64,000 nucleotides of DNA from Methylobacterium gregans (GTDB lineage: Bacteria; Pseudomonadota; Alphaproteobacteria; Rhizobiales; Beijerinckiaceae), in contig NZ_BPQM01000002.1 of NCBI RefSeq assembly GCF_022179245.1, positions 111,978 to 175,977 on the forward strand, read 5' to 3'. Under the pieces are notes generated by a model that saw nothing but the letters and a program-made list of their open reading frames with translations, had not been told where the DNA came from and searched no databases. This document shows, one piece after another, positions 26,145 through 36,923 of the stretch (within the stretch, counting starts at the first letter, position 1; each line of letters opens with the position of its first letter). Both the position numbers and the translations under genes were made by a program.

Positions 26145-26200
26145 GGAATACGCGCGGGTCAATGCCCGATCCGGCCCCTTGGGTCAAGACCCACAGCGTT

Positions 26201-27034
26201 CTACAGGGCCACCCGCTCCCGCTTCCCATGGCGCTCGAAGTGGAACGGGATCTGGCGATAGGGCGCGAAACCGACCGCGATCTGGGCCTCGAGCTCGTCG
26301 AGAATCGCGCGCGTGATGAAGGGCAGGTCGAGCTTGCGCGCCGCGTCGAGCCGCAGCCATTCGAGTTCGACGAGTTCGGCCTCCGGACCGATCCGCCCCG
26401 GCTCCTCGGCCGCGACGGCGCCGCGCTCGGCGGTGAAGAAGCGGGTATCGAAGCGCCGCACGCGCTTCGGGGGCGTGATCGCCCGGGCGACGAGGTGCAG
26501 CGCCTCCAGATCCGGCAGGACGCCGTGCCGGCCGAAGGCTTCCCAGCCCTGCGGCACCGTCTCGGGGGGCCCGTACTCGGTGGTGCCGACGACGAGGCCC
26601 GTCTCCTCGAAGGTCTCGCGGATGGCGGCGAGCGCCAGCATCCGCCCGAGATCCTGCGGCGGGCGCGAGACCTGCCGCACCAGTGCGGCCTCGGCGTAGT
26701 CCGGCAGCGCGTGCGCCACCGGCATGCGCCGGTCGCCGGGCTCCGTGCGCCCGCCCGGGAACACGAACTTGCCCGGCATGAAGGCGAGGCCGGGATTGCG
26801 CCGGCCCATCAGCACGCGGGGACCGCCCCGGCGGCGGTCGATGAGGATCAGCGTGGCGGCGTCGCGCGGGCGCAGCGCGCGCGGCTTGGCCGCCGGGGGC
26901 GCCTCCGCCGTTTCAGGCGCGGCCGAGATCGGCCCGTCCGTGTCCGCCCTGTCCGGCGCCGTTCTGTCCAATGGCTGGGCCTCCCTCCGTCGCGGAGCGC
27001 ACTCCGGGTAGCCCGGCGAAACCGTGTAAGCCAA
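26201..27034 (-). CDS. NUDIX hydrolase (RP2/NUDT19-like)
   Basis: Up to 277 residues. The fold starts near residue 58 (DAATLILIDRR). FMPGKFVFPGGRTEPGD is the usual approach to the NUDIX box, but about 40 residues separate it from the catalytic half AAIRETFEETGLVVG. An interrupted box like this is known from the RP2/NUDT19 group, some of which act on CoA derivatives; the substrate here is unknown. The first about 55 residues are proline/alanine-rich and overlap the upstream DUF983 gene by about 120 bases, so translation probably begins further in, at a non-ATG codon. Confidence 0.85.
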   Translation of the reverse strand: MAYTVSPGYPECAPRRREAQPLDRTAPDRADTDGPISAAPETAEAPPAAKPRALRPRDAATLILIDRRRGGPRVLMGRRNPGLAFMPGKFVFPGGRTEPGDRRMPVAHALPDYAEAALVRQVSRPPQDLGRMLALAAIRETFEETGLVVGTTEYGPPETVPQGWEAFGRHGVLPDLEALHLVARAITPPKRVRRFDTRFFTAERGAVAAEEPGRIGPEAELVELEWLRLDAARKLDLPFITRAILDELEAQIAVGFAPYRQIPFHFERHGKRERVAL

Positions 27035-27404
27035 GTGCGTATTGCAGCCCGACCACCGCGCCCTTCACCGGCTGGAGCAGCCCGAGCGCCAGCCCGAGCG
27101 TCACAACCGGCCAGAAGCTGAGCTGGAACCACAGCGGCACGTCGTAGCCCATCTCCAGCTCCAGAATCAGGTAGCCGACGAGGTGGGCGACGATGAAGAT
27201 CACCAGATAGGGCGGCAGGTCGTCGGCCCGATGGTGGTGCAATTCGAGCCCGCAGGCCTCGCAGGCGGGGCGCACCTTGAGGAAGCGGCCGAAGATCTTC
27301 CCCGCGCCGCAATGCGGGCAGCGCCCGAGAAAGCCACGGCCCATCGACCGGATCAGGCCGGTGCGGACCGGCTGACCGGTCTCGGCAAGATCGCTCGCAC
27401 TCAT
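26913..27404 (-). CDS. DUF983 membrane protein
   Basis: A 163-residue protein with an N-terminal zinc-ribbon-like motif (GRCPHCGAGKIF then CEACGLELHHHRADD) and two membrane segments (YLVIFIVAHLVGYLILELE and FQLSFWPVVTLGLALGLLQP). This is the DUF983 pattern, widespread in alphaproteobacteria near cytochrome oxidase genes or, as here, beside a NUDIX gene. The biochemical role is not known. ATG 27404 has GAGG upstream; an adjacent GTG is an alternative. The C terminus overlaps the NUDIX frame, so the two genes are likely co-transcribed. Confidence 0.87.
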   Translation of the reverse strand: MSASDLAETGQPVRTGLIRSMGRGFLGRCPHCGAGKIFGRFLKVRPACEACGLELHHHRADDLPPYLVIFIVAHLVGYLILELEMGYDVPLWFQLSFWPVVTLGLALGLLQPVKGAVVGLQYALGLHGFAGLPGVRSATEGGPAIGQNGAGQGGHGRADLGRA

Positions 27405-27525
27405 CACCGCCTCACATCTTCCGCCCGAACAACGGGAACGCGGATTCGAGACCTCGGGACCGGCGCTGCGAGCGGGCTGGATATGGGATCGGATCCGCTC
27501 GATGGGAACGGGCGGGTCCTGCGCC

Positions 27526-29043
27526 CTACTGTCCCCGCCGCGCCTGCGCGGCGAAGCGCACCGCCTCCTCCGCCGCCCGGAACAGGGCCTTGGCCTTGTT
27601 GACGCATTCCTGCTGCTCGGAGGCCGGGTCCGAATCGTAGACGATGCCCGCGCCCGCTTGAACGTGCATGCGCCCGTCCTTCACGATCGCGGTGCGCAGC
27701 ACGATACAGGTGTCCATCTCGCCGCGCGCGCCGAAATAGCCGATGCAGCCCCCGTAGGGCCCCCGCTTCTCGCGCTCCAACTCGTCGATGATCTCCATCG
27801 CCCGCACCTTCGGGGCGCCTGAGACCGTGCCGGCCGGGAATCCCGCGGCCAGCGCCGAGAGCGCGTCGTGGGCGGGATCCAGGTCGCCCTCGACGTTCGA
27901 GACGATGTGCATCACCTGGCTGTAGTACTCGAGGAAGAACGAGTCCGTGACCCGCACGCTGCCGATGCTGGAGACCCGGCCGACATCGTTGCGGCCGAGA
28001 TCGAGCAGCATCAGGTGCTCGGAGCGCTCCTTCGGGTCGGCTAGAAGCTCCTCGGCAAGCGCCCGGTCCTCGGCGGGCGTGGCGCCGCGGCGGCGCGTGC
28101 CGGCGATCGGCCGGATCGTCACCGTACCGTCGCGCAGGCGCACCAGGATCTCGGGGCTGGAGCAGACGACCTGGAAGGCCTCGAAATCGAGGTAGCACAG
28201 GAACGGCGCCGGGTTCGTGCGGCGCAAGCTCCGGTAGAGCGCGAAGGCCGGCAGCGTGAACGGCGCCTCGAAGCGCTGCGAGAGCACCACCTGGAAAATG
28301 TCGCCCGCGACGATGTACTCCTTCGCCTTGGCGACCATCGCCGCGTAATCGGCCGGCGGCGTGTTCGAGACCGGCTCCGGAGGGGCTACCTCGGAGAGGT
28401 CGATCCGCGCCTCGATCGGCAGCGGCCCTTCGAGGGCCGCTGCCACCCGGTCGAGCCGGGCGAGAGCGTCCTCGTAGGCCGCGCGCGCGGGCACGCCCTC
28501 GGCGGGCCGCACCGGGCAGACCACGGTGATCAGATCGCGCACCGCGTCGAACACCACCATGGTGCGCGGGCGGATCATCACCGCGTCCGGCACGCCGAGC
28601 GGGTCGGGGTTCGGCTCGGGGAGCCGCTCCATCGCCCGGACCATGTCGTAGCCGAGATAGCCGAACAGGCCGGCCGCCATCGGCGGCAGATCCGCGCCCT
28701 CGTCGGAGATGGCGCTCTCGGCGATCAGCGCCCGGAGGCTCGCCAGCGGCGCCCGCTCGTCGGGCTCGAACCGGGCGAGGTCGGGGCCAGTGGTGCGCTC
28801 CGGCCGGCCGTCCCGGCAGCGCCAGATCAAGTCGGGGTCGAGGCCGATCATCGAGTAGCGCCCGCGCACCGCGCCGCCCTCGACGGATTCGAGCAGGAAG
28901 GCCGGACCCGGATGCCCGGCCCGGAGCTTCAGGAAGGCGGCGACCGGGGTCTCTAGGTCCGCCACAAGGGTCAGGCTGAGGAGCGTCGGGCGTCCCGCCT
29001 CGTAGGCCGCCCGGACGGTGTCGAAGTCGCTGGGCGAGGACAT
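27526..29043 (-). CDS. trpE: Anthranilate synthase component I
   Basis: A 505-residue enzyme that makes anthranilate from chorismate, the first step of tryptophan synthesis. The N-terminal domain has the tryptophan-binding LLES motif (PAFLLESVEGG, RGRYSMIG). The catalytic domain has NPAPFLCYLDF, SPEILVRLRDG, RPIAGTRRRG, ERSEHLMLLDLGRNDVGRV and PAGTVSGAPKVRAMEII. It is not fused to a glutaminase domain, so trpG must be elsewhere. The start overlaps the stop of ppiD by one base (TGATG at 29041-29045), so trpE has no leader of its own and no attenuator. Confidence 0.96.
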   Translation of the reverse strand: MSSPSDFDTVRAAYEAGRPTLLSLTLVADLETPVAAFLKLRAGHPGPAFLLESVEGGAVRGRYSMIGLDPDLIWRCRDGRPERTTGPDLARFEPDERAPLASLRALIAESAISDEGADLPPMAAGLFGYLGYDMVRAMERLPEPNPDPLGVPDAVMIRPRTMVVFDAVRDLITVVCPVRPAEGVPARAAYEDALARLDRVAAALEGPLPIEARIDLSEVAPPEPVSNTPPADYAAMVAKAKEYIVAGDIFQVVLSQRFEAPFTLPAFALYRSLRRTNPAPFLCYLDFEAFQVVCSSPEILVRLRDGTVTIRPIAGTRRRGATPAEDRALAEELLADPKERSEHLMLLDLGRNDVGRVSSIGSVRVTDSFFLEYYSQVMHIVSNVEGDLDPAHDALSALAAGFPAGTVSGAPKVRAMEIIDELEREKRGPYGGCIGYFGARGEMDTCIVLRTAIVKDGRMHVQAGAGIVYDSDPASEQQECVNKAKALFRAAEEAVRFAAQARRGQ

Positions 29044-30944
29044 CAGTACTCGCCGCCGATGGCCCGGCGGAGCGCCGCCTGGTTGACGCTCACGCCCGCG
29101 CTCTTCTGCACCTCGGCGATGTAGGCGCCGAGCACGTCGTCGGCGATCGCCGTGCGGAAGTTGCCCTCCACGGTCTTGTCGCTCGGGCTGCCCGGCACGT
29201 AGGCCGGCATGGTCGCCTGCGTGACCTTGAACACGGCCCGGTTCTCGCCGGCCTGGGCCGAGCCCGCCTTGCCGACATTCGTGGCGAAGACGCGAGCCAC
29301 CACGTCGGCGGTGAGCTGGTCCTTGGGCTGGTTGCGGGCGATGTCCTCGGCCGTGTGCGGGTTCAGGCCGGCCTCGGTGGCCAGGGCCTCGATGGTCTCG
29401 CCCTTGTCGAGGCGCTCGGCGAGCTCCCGGCCCTTGGCCTGGAGGCGCTTCTCGACCTCGGCCGCCCGCCAGCCGGCGGCGACCGCGTCGCGGACTTCCT
29501 CGAGCGGCTTGTCGTGGGCGGCGTCCACCTTCGTGACGTCGTACCAGACGTAGCCGCCGGCCTTGGTGCGCAGCGGCTCGTTGTCGCCGCCGATCTCGGC
29601 GCGGAACACGGCCGGCAGCGTGGTCTCGGTCTCCGGGATGCCCGCGACCTTCTCGCCCGCCGGGTCGCGCCCTTGCGCGTCGACGGCCGGCACGGTCACG
29701 AGGGCGAGCCCGCGCTCCTTCGCGATGTCGGCGAGCGGCTTGGCGCTCGCGCGCTCGTCCTCGACCGCGTCGTGGGTCTTGTCGATGCCCTCGCGGGCGC
29801 GGGTCAGGGCGACCTGCCGGCGGATCTCGCCCTCGACTTCGCTCAGCGGCTTCACCGTGCCGGGCTCGATCGCCGTGACGTCGAGGAGCACGGTGCCGAA
29901 GCGGCCCTTCACCGGCTGGCTGACTTTGCCCTGCTGGAGCGCGAAGGCGGCGTCCGCCACCGCCGGGTCGAACAGCTCGGCCTTCGTCAGCGTGCCCAGC
30001 GTCAGGTCCTTGTCATCGGTGCCGCGCTCCTTGGCCACCGCCTCGAAGCTCTTCTCACCGGACTCGATCGCCTTGCGGGCCTCCTCGGCCGAGGCCTCGT
30101 CGGGGAAGACGATCTGCCGGATGGTGCGACGCTCCGGCTTGCCGAACGTGCCCTTCTGGGCGTCGTAGATCTTCTGCACCTCCTCGGCCGAGACGGCGTC
30201 GGGCTTGGCCAGCGCCTCGGGGTCGAGCACCAGCAGGTTCACGGCGCGGGTCTCGGGGGCACGGTAGGCCGCCTTGCCGGCCTCGTAATAGGCCTTCAGA
30301 TCGTCCTCGCTCGGGGCCGGGATCTCGCCCGCCACGGAGGGCGTGAGGATGAGGTAGGCGGCCGCGCGCCGCTCCGTCGAGTAGCGGTGCACGGCCTCGC
30401 GCATCGCCTGGGGCACCGGCAGATCCGCCGAGACCGCCTCGGCGAGCTGGAGGCGGGCGATGACGGCCCGCTGCTCGCGCACGAAGAGCTGCTCGTTCAG
30501 GCCCGCCCGCTGCAGGGTCTGGTAGAACTGCGCCCGGTCGAAGCGGCCTTCCGCGTTCTGGAAGCTCTTCTCCTCCTGGATCGCCCGCAGCACGGCGGCG
30601 TCGGACACCGCGAGGCCGAGATCGCTCGTCTTCTGGTCGAGGGCCGCCTCGGTGACGAGCTGCTGCAGCACCTGCCGCTCGATGCCGAGCGCGCGGGCCT
30701 GGTCCGGCGTGATGTTGCGGCGGAACTGCGCCTGGAAGCGCTGGAGCTGGTTCTGGTAGGCGCTGCGCACCGCCTCGGCGCCGATCTGCGTCTTGCCGAC
30801 GGTGGCGACCGTCGTGCTGGAGCCGCCGCGGAAGAACTCCTCGACGCCGAAGATGCCGATGCCTGCGATCAGCAGGGTGAAGATGACCGTCAGGACGATC
30901 TTGCCGAGCCAGTGCTGGCTGGCGTCGCGAATGTTCTGGAGCAT
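29043..30944 (-). CDS. ppiD: Periplasmic peptidyl-prolyl isomerase/chaperone, PpiD/SurA-like
   Basis: A 633-residue protein anchored by one N-terminal segment (IVLTVIFTLLIAGIGIFGV). A SurA-type N-terminal chaperone region follows (QFRRNITPDQARALGIERQV, VSDAAVLRAI), then parvulin-like rotamase repeats around 250-370 (ERRTIRQIVFPDEASAEEA, VSQPVKGRFGTVLLDV). It should assist folding of exported proteins at the Sec exit. ATG 30944 is chosen because the conserved MLQNIRDASQHW begins there; the frame is open further upstream without family similarity. It is the first gene of a two-gene unit with trpE and diverges from tpiA. Confidence 0.92.
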   Translation of the reverse strand: MLQNIRDASQHWLGKIVLTVIFTLLIAGIGIFGVEEFFRGGSSTTVATVGKTQIGAEAVRSAYQNQLQRFQAQFRRNITPDQARALGIERQVLQQLVTEAALDQKTSDLGLAVSDAAVLRAIQEEKSFQNAEGRFDRAQFYQTLQRAGLNEQLFVREQRAVIARLQLAEAVSADLPVPQAMREAVHRYSTERRAAAYLILTPSVAGEIPAPSEDDLKAYYEAGKAAYRAPETRAVNLLVLDPEALAKPDAVSAEEVQKIYDAQKGTFGKPERRTIRQIVFPDEASAEEARKAIESGEKSFEAVAKERGTDDKDLTLGTLTKAELFDPAVADAAFALQQGKVSQPVKGRFGTVLLDVTAIEPGTVKPLSEVEGEIRRQVALTRAREGIDKTHDAVEDERASAKPLADIAKERGLALVTVPAVDAQGRDPAGEKVAGIPETETTLPAVFRAEIGGDNEPLRTKAGGYVWYDVTKVDAAHDKPLEEVRDAVAAGWRAAEVEKRLQAKGRELAERLDKGETIEALATEAGLNPHTAEDIARNQPKDQLTADVVARVFATNVGKAGSAQAGENRAVFKVTQATMPAYVPGSPSDKTVEGNFRTAIADDVLGAYIAEVQKSAGVSVNQAALRRAIGGEY

Positions 30945-31185
30945 CGTTGTCCCGCGTCCTCCCCGCGCCCGTGGGCCGCAGGGGCCGTCACCCGTTCGCG
31001 CGCTTGCTCGTTCATGTGCGTGCGCGCATTTGCATTCGCGATAGCCCATCCGCGGGCGCCTCGCCAAGTTACCGATGAAGCCGCAACGCCGGCTGCGGCG
31101 GCGTCACCGGATCGGTTTGCGCGCCCAAGCTTGCTCTGCTAGGCCCGCCCCATCCGGGCGGCACGACACGATCGAGGGAACGGGC

Positions 31186-31947
31186 ATGGCGGGTTCGGGG
31201 CGGCGTCCTCTGGTTGCGGGCAACTGGAAGATGAACGGCACGCGCGCCTCGCTCGCGACCGTCGAGGCGATCCGCGACGGGCTCTCGCCGGCCTTGGTCG
31301 AGGCGATCGACGTGCTGATCTGCCCGCCCGCGACGCTGATCGGCTCCTGCGTCGCCGCGACCTACGGCTCGCCCATCGCCATCGGCGGCCAGAACCTGCA
31401 CGCCCGCCCGAGCGGCGCCTTCACGGGCTCGATCTCGGCGGAGATGCTGGCCGATCTCGGCGCCAAGTACGTCATCGTCGGCCATTCCGAGCGGCGCGCC
31501 TACCACCACGAGACCGACGACGGCGTGCACGCCAAGGCGCTGGGCGCCCGGCGCGCGGGCCTCTGCGGCATCATCTGCGTCGGCGAGACCATGGAGGAGC
31601 GCGAGCAGGGCCGCGCGCTCAGCATCGTGCGGGCGCAGCTCGCCATCGGCATCCCCAAGGGCGCGACCGCCGAGGACACGGTGATCGCCTACGAGCCGGT
31701 CTGGGCGATCGGCTCCGGTCGCACCCCGACGCCGGCCGAGATCGCCGAGGTCCACGCGAGCCTGCGGGAGATGCTCGACAAGCTCGTCGGCGAGGAGGCG
31801 GCCAAGATCCGCATCCTCTACGGCGGCTCGGTCAAGCCCGGCAACGCGCGCGAGCTGATGGCGGTCGAGAACGTCGACGGCGCGCTCGTCGGCGGCGCGA
31901 GCCTCGTGGCCGAGGACTTCCTGGGCATCTGCAACGCCTACGCCTGA
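31186..31947 (+). CDS. tpiA: Triosephosphate isomerase
   Basis: A 253-residue TIM-barrel enzyme interconverting dihydroxyacetone phosphate and glyceraldehyde 3-phosphate. Visible are the substrate lysine motif AGNWKMNG, catalytic His100 in IVGHSERR, catalytic Glu170 in [11 protein letters not shown], and phosphate-binding [10 protein letters not shown] and [12 protein letters not shown] 31186 has GAGGGA upstream and fits the family N terminus. It diverges from ppiD and leads a conserved tpiA-secG-pyrG series. Confidence 0.97.
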   Translation: MAGSGRRPLVAGNWKMNGTRASLATVEAIRDGLSPALVEAIDVLICPPATLIGSCVAATYGSPIAIGGQNLHARPSGAFTGSISAEMLADLGAKYVIVGHSERRAYHHETDDGVHAKALGARRAGLCGIICVGETMEEREQGRALSIVRAQLAIGIPKGATAEDTVIAYEPVWAIGSGRTPTPAEIAEVHASLREMLDKLVGEEAAKIRILYGGSVKPGNARELMAVENVDGALVGGASLVAEDFLGICNAYA

Positions 31948-32153
31948 GACGCGCAGCAAGCCTTGGCGGGTATCCCGCGAAGCGGACGCGCCAAGCGGCT
32001 TCCTGTTGGCGCGCGCCCGCTTCTGGTGTATGGCCCGGCCGATTATGCGGGCGGCGCGCTGGAGCACCGGCCGGCGGCGCGCCCGCCTCTGATCCCTGAG
32101 CATCGCGAGCGTTCTCGGGATCGGCGCCAGACAGGTAAGACCCCGGAACCCCG

Positions 32154-32573
32154 ATGCAGACCGTCCTGATCGTCGTCCACCTCATCATCGTGCTCGCGCT
32201 GATCGGCGTCGTGCTGCTGCAGCGCTCCGAGGGCGGGCTCGGGCTCGGCGGCGGGGGCAGCGGCGTCTCCGGGTTCATGACCGGCCGCGGCCAGGCCAAC
32301 GCGCTTACCCGCGCCACCGCGGTCCTGGCCGCCCTGTTCTTCGTCACCAGCATGACGCTCGCCGTGATGTCGCACCGCGCCGCTGGCCCGCGCTCGATCC
32401 TCGACGGGGCCGGCACGAGCCAGCCGGCGCGCCAGCAGCCGGGCGGCGCGGACAACCTGCTCGACACCCTGCGCCAGCAGCAGAACCAGACCACGGCGCC
32501 GGGCGCGCCCGCCGCGCCGGCGCCCGCCCCGAGCCAGCCCGCCGGCCCGCCCGAGGCGCCGCAATCCCGCTGA
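32154..32573 (+). CDS. secG: Preprotein translocase subunit SecG
   Basis: A 139-residue SecYEG component with two membrane spans: VLIVVHLIIVLALIGVVLLQ, then a cytoplasmic loop RSEGGLGLGGG with FMTGRGQANALTRAT, and the second span AVLAALFFVTSMTLAVM. The C-terminal 65 residues are a Gln/Pro/Ala-rich tail (ending PEAPQSR), as is usual in alphaproteobacterial SecG. It begins 206 bases after tpiA. Confidence 0.95.
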   Translation: MQTVLIVVHLIIVLALIGVVLLQRSEGGLGLGGGGSGVSGFMTGRGQANALTRATAVLAALFFVTSMTLAVMSHRAAGPRSILDGAGTSQPARQQPGGADNLLDTLRQQQNQTTAPGAPAAPAPAPSQPAGPPEAPQSR

Positions 32574-32636
32574 GGCGCCGCCCGCACCGGCGCAGCGACG
32601 ACCGGTGGGCCGAGGCGCCCGCCGGACACCACCTAG

Positions 32637-34376
<1,740 letters not shown>

Positions 34377-34397
34377 CGGATCCCGGTGTGACGCCCG

Positions 34398-34426
34398 GGC
34401 GCGCTCGCACTCCGCGGGCGCGCGCC
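34398..34426 (+). terminator. Weak hairpin between pyrG and holC
   Basis: GGCGCGC (34398-34404) pairs with GCGCGCC (34420-34426) across 15 bases, followed by TATCTCT. It could attenuate pyrG read-through into holC. The stem is short and the local sequence is simple GC, so certainty is low. Confidence 0.4.
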
Positions 34427-34441
34427 TATCTCTAGCGGGCC

Positions 34442-34894
34442 GTGACCGAGATCCTGTTCTACCACATGCAGCGCCAGCCCCTGGAGCGGGTGCTGCCCAA
34501 CCTCGTCGAGCGCTCGCTGGAGCGCGGCTGGCAGGCCGCGATCCAGGCCGTGAGCGAGGAGCGGCTCGCCGCCCTCGACGACGGGCTCTGGACCTACGCA
34601 GACGAGAGCTTCCTGCCCCACGGCACCGACCGGGACCCCGATGCGGGCACGCAGCCCGTCGTTCTGACCCTGCGCGACCTCAACCCGAACGGCGCCTCGA
34701 TCCGCTTCCTCGTGGAGGGCGCCGACCTGCCCCCCGACGCGGCCGATTACGCGCGCATCTGCATCCTGTTCGACGGCACCGACCAGGACGCGCTGCTGCG
34801 CGCCCGCGAGCAGTGGCGCCAGGCCAAGGCCGCCGGCCACGCGGTCGCCTACTGGCAGCAGGACGAGGACGGCCGCTGGAACAAGAAGGCGTGA
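34442..34894 (+). CDS. holC: DNA polymerase III subunit chi
   Basis: A 150-residue HolC-family protein: MTEILFYHMQRQPLERVLP, LVERSLERGWQAAI, SFLPHGTDRDPDAGTQPVVL and ending AVAYWQQDEDGRWNKKA. Chi links the clamp loader to single-strand binding protein at the replication fork. It starts at GTG 34442. Its stop overlaps the start of the following peptidase gene (GTGA at 34891-34894), an unusual pairing. Confidence 0.92.
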   Translation: MTEILFYHMQRQPLERVLPNLVERSLERGWQAAIQAVSEERLAALDDGLWTYADESFLPHGTDRDPDAGTQPVVLTLRDLNPNGASIRFLVEGADLPPDAADYARICILFDGTDQDALLRAREQWRQAKAAGHAVAYWQQDEDGRWNKKA

Positions 34895-36468
34895 CGCATT
34901 TGACCGGACGCACAGCCGCGCTGCTCGCAGCCCTCCTCGTCGGCCTCGCGCCGTTGCAGGCGCCCCTGCACGCCCAGGAAGCCGGGCGTGGGGAGGGCGG
35001 CCGCCGCGGGCCGGAGCGCCCGGCGGCCGAATCGCGCGAGGGGCGCAAGCTGCCCGCCGACGCGGTGACGCAGCAGAGCGTCACCCTGCCGGACGGCAAG
35101 CACCTCGACTTCACCGCGACCGCCGGCAGCCTGCCGCTGGTCGACGAATCCGGGAAGCTCCAGGCCGAGATCGCCTACATCGCCTACACGCGGCCGGCCG
35201 AGGCGGGCCAAGAGCGCCCGGTCACCTTCGCGCTCAACGGCGGGCCCGGCGCGGCCTCGGCCTATCTCAACATTGGGGCAATCGGCCCCTGGCGCCTGCC
35301 CGCCGACGGGCCGAGCATCAGCCCGTCGCAGAGCGTGGCGCTGGTGCCGAACGACGGCACGTGGCTCGATTTCACCGACCTCGTCTTCATCGATCCGGTC
35401 GGCACCGGCTACAGCCGGGCGGCGGACGGGGACGGCAAGTCCTACTGGAACGTCGAGTCCGACAGCTCCGTGCTCGCCGCGGCGATCGCCCGGTACCTGC
35501 GCACCAACGACCGCATGGCGAGCCCGAAATTCTTCGTCGGCGAGAGCTACGGCGGCTTCCGCGGGCCCTTGATCGCGGCGAAGCTCCAAGAGGATATTGG
35601 CGTCGGCTTGTCGGGCATGGTGCTGCTCTCGCCGGTGCTCGATTTCGCGTGGCTGCAGCAGCCCCGGGCCAACCCCTGGGGCCACGTGCTGCGCCTGCCC
35701 TCCTTCGCGGCCGCGGCCCTCGAGCGCTCGGGCCGGGGGCCGACGCCGGACCTGATGCGGGACGCCGAGAGCTACGCCACCGGCCCCTACCTCGCCGACC
35801 TCCTGAAGGGTCCGAACGACGCGCAAGCCGTCGCCCGCCTCACCGAGCGCGTGGCCGCGCTCACCGGGCTCGATCCCACCCTCGTGCGGCAGCAGGCCGG
35901 GCGCCTGTCCACCGGCACCGTCCAGCGCGAGGCCGACCGGGCCGCGGGCCGCGTCGCCAGTGCCTACGACACGGGGGTGACCGGCTGGGATCCGGACCCG
36001 ACCGCCCCGCATTCGGGCTTCGACGACCCGCTGCTGACCGCGCTCCAGGCGCCGCTCACCAGCGCGATGATCGACCTCTACACGAAGCGCCTGAACTGGC
36101 GGGTGCCGAACCTACGCTACGAGCTCCTGAACGGCGCGGTGAACCGGAGCTGGGGCTGGAATTCCGGCCGCTCGGCTCCGGAAGCGCTCGGGCAGCTGCG
36201 CAGCGTGCTGGCGCTCGACGGCACCATGCGGGTGCTGGTCACTCACGGCTACACCGATCTCGTCACGCCCTACTTCGCCTCGAAGCTGCTGATCGACCAG
36301 ATACCGTCCTACGGTGAGCGACCGCGCCTGAGTCTGGCGGTCTATCCGGGCGGCCACATGTTCTACTCGCGCCCGGACTCGCGCGCGGCGTTCAAGCGCG
36401 ACGCCGCCGCCCTGTTCTCCGCCGCGCTGAAGGCGCGCGAGGCGGCCGGCGGGCAGGCGGCCCGATGA
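34891..36468 (+). CDS. Exported S10-family serine carboxypeptidase-like protein
   Basis: A 525-residue alpha/beta hydrolase with a signal peptide (about 1-30, ending APLHAQEA), so periplasmic. The S10 signatures are all visible: oxyanion region NGGPGAASAYLNIGAIGPWR, catalytic Ser219 in VGESYGGFRGP, Asp456 in GYTDLVTPYFASK and His489 in YPGGHMFYSRP. The likely activity is removal of C-terminal residues from peptides. The start is GTG 34891 overlapping the holC stop; the frame extends upstream inside holC, but the signal peptide fixes this start. The last codons overlap the next gene (ATGA). Confidence 0.92.
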   Translation: MTHLTGRTAALLAALLVGLAPLQAPLHAQEAGRGEGGRRGPERPAAESREGRKLPADAVTQQSVTLPDGKHLDFTATAGSLPLVDESGKLQAEIAYIAYTRPAEAGQERPVTFALNGGPGAASAYLNIGAIGPWRLPADGPSISPSQSVALVPNDGTWLDFTDLVFIDPVGTGYSRAADGDGKSYWNVESDSSVLAAAIARYLRTNDRMASPKFFVGESYGGFRGPLIAAKLQEDIGVGLSGMVLLSPVLDFAWLQQPRANPWGHVLRLPSFAAAALERSGRGPTPDLMRDAESYATGPYLADLLKGPNDAQAVARLTERVAALTGLDPTLVRQQAGRLSTGTVQREADRAAGRVASAYDTGVTGWDPDPTAPHSGFDDPLLTALQAPLTSAMIDLYTKRLNWRVPNLRYELLNGAVNRSWGWNSGRSAPEALGQLRSVLALDGTMRVLVTHGYTDLVTPYFASKLLIDQIPSYGERPRLSLAVYPGGHMFYSRPDSRAAFKRDAAALFSAALKAREAAGGQAAR

Positions 36469-36845
36469 ACCGGGCCGATCTCGCCCTCGCGGCCGTCCTC
36501 GCGGTGGCCGCGCTCGCGGGCTGCACCGTCGCCGACCGGACGCCGCCGACGCCGAGCGAGATCGCGCCTGTGCCGCCGCGCCCGCCCGCACCGCCGCCGA
36601 GCTTCACCGGCCCGGTGCTGACGCCGGAGGGTGGCTGCACGGGGGCGGTGCCCGGCGCCGCCGCGGAGATTGAGCCGGGCATCGGCGAGTGCGAGCTTGT
36701 ACGCCTGAAGGGCCGCGCGCCGACCGACGTGCTGATCGGCGAGGGCCGTGCGGGCCGGGAGGTGCAGGTGCTCTATACTGAGCCCGGCGCGAAGGAGCTC
36801 TACTTCTTCGTCAACAACCGGCTCGACCGGGTGGTGAAGTCGTAG
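36465..36845 (+). CDS. Small lipoprotein, I78-inhibitor-like
   Basis: A 126-residue lipoprotein with a lipobox LAGC (Cys about 20) after a short signal sequence. A proline-rich linker follows (APVPPRPPAPPPSF), then a compact domain of about 70 residues: GGCTGAVPGA, RLKGRAPTDVLIGEG, VQVLYTEPG, YFFVNNRLDRVVKS. The end pattern is reminiscent of I78 potato-inhibitor-like peptidase inhibitors, which would fit its overlap (ATGA) with a carboxypeptidase gene; this likeness is tentative. It would sit in the outer or inner membrane facing the periplasm. Confidence 0.75.
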   Translation: MNRADLALAAVLAVAALAGCTVADRTPPTPSEIAPVPPRPPAPPPSFTGPVLTPEGGCTGAVPGAAAEIEPGIGECELVRLKGRAPTDVLIGEGRAGREVQVLYTEPGAKELYFFVNNRLDRVVKS

Positions 36846-36923
36846 GGACCCTGAGCCGCGCACCGGAGCACTCTCTGCCGAAGCGGCGGCCGGCTCGGCG
36901 CAGGCGAGCGCGTCGGAACAGCT

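Noticed and set aside
28990..29050. Tryptophan attenuator before trpE
   Set aside because: trpE overlaps the end of ppiD by one base, leaving no leader for an attenuator.
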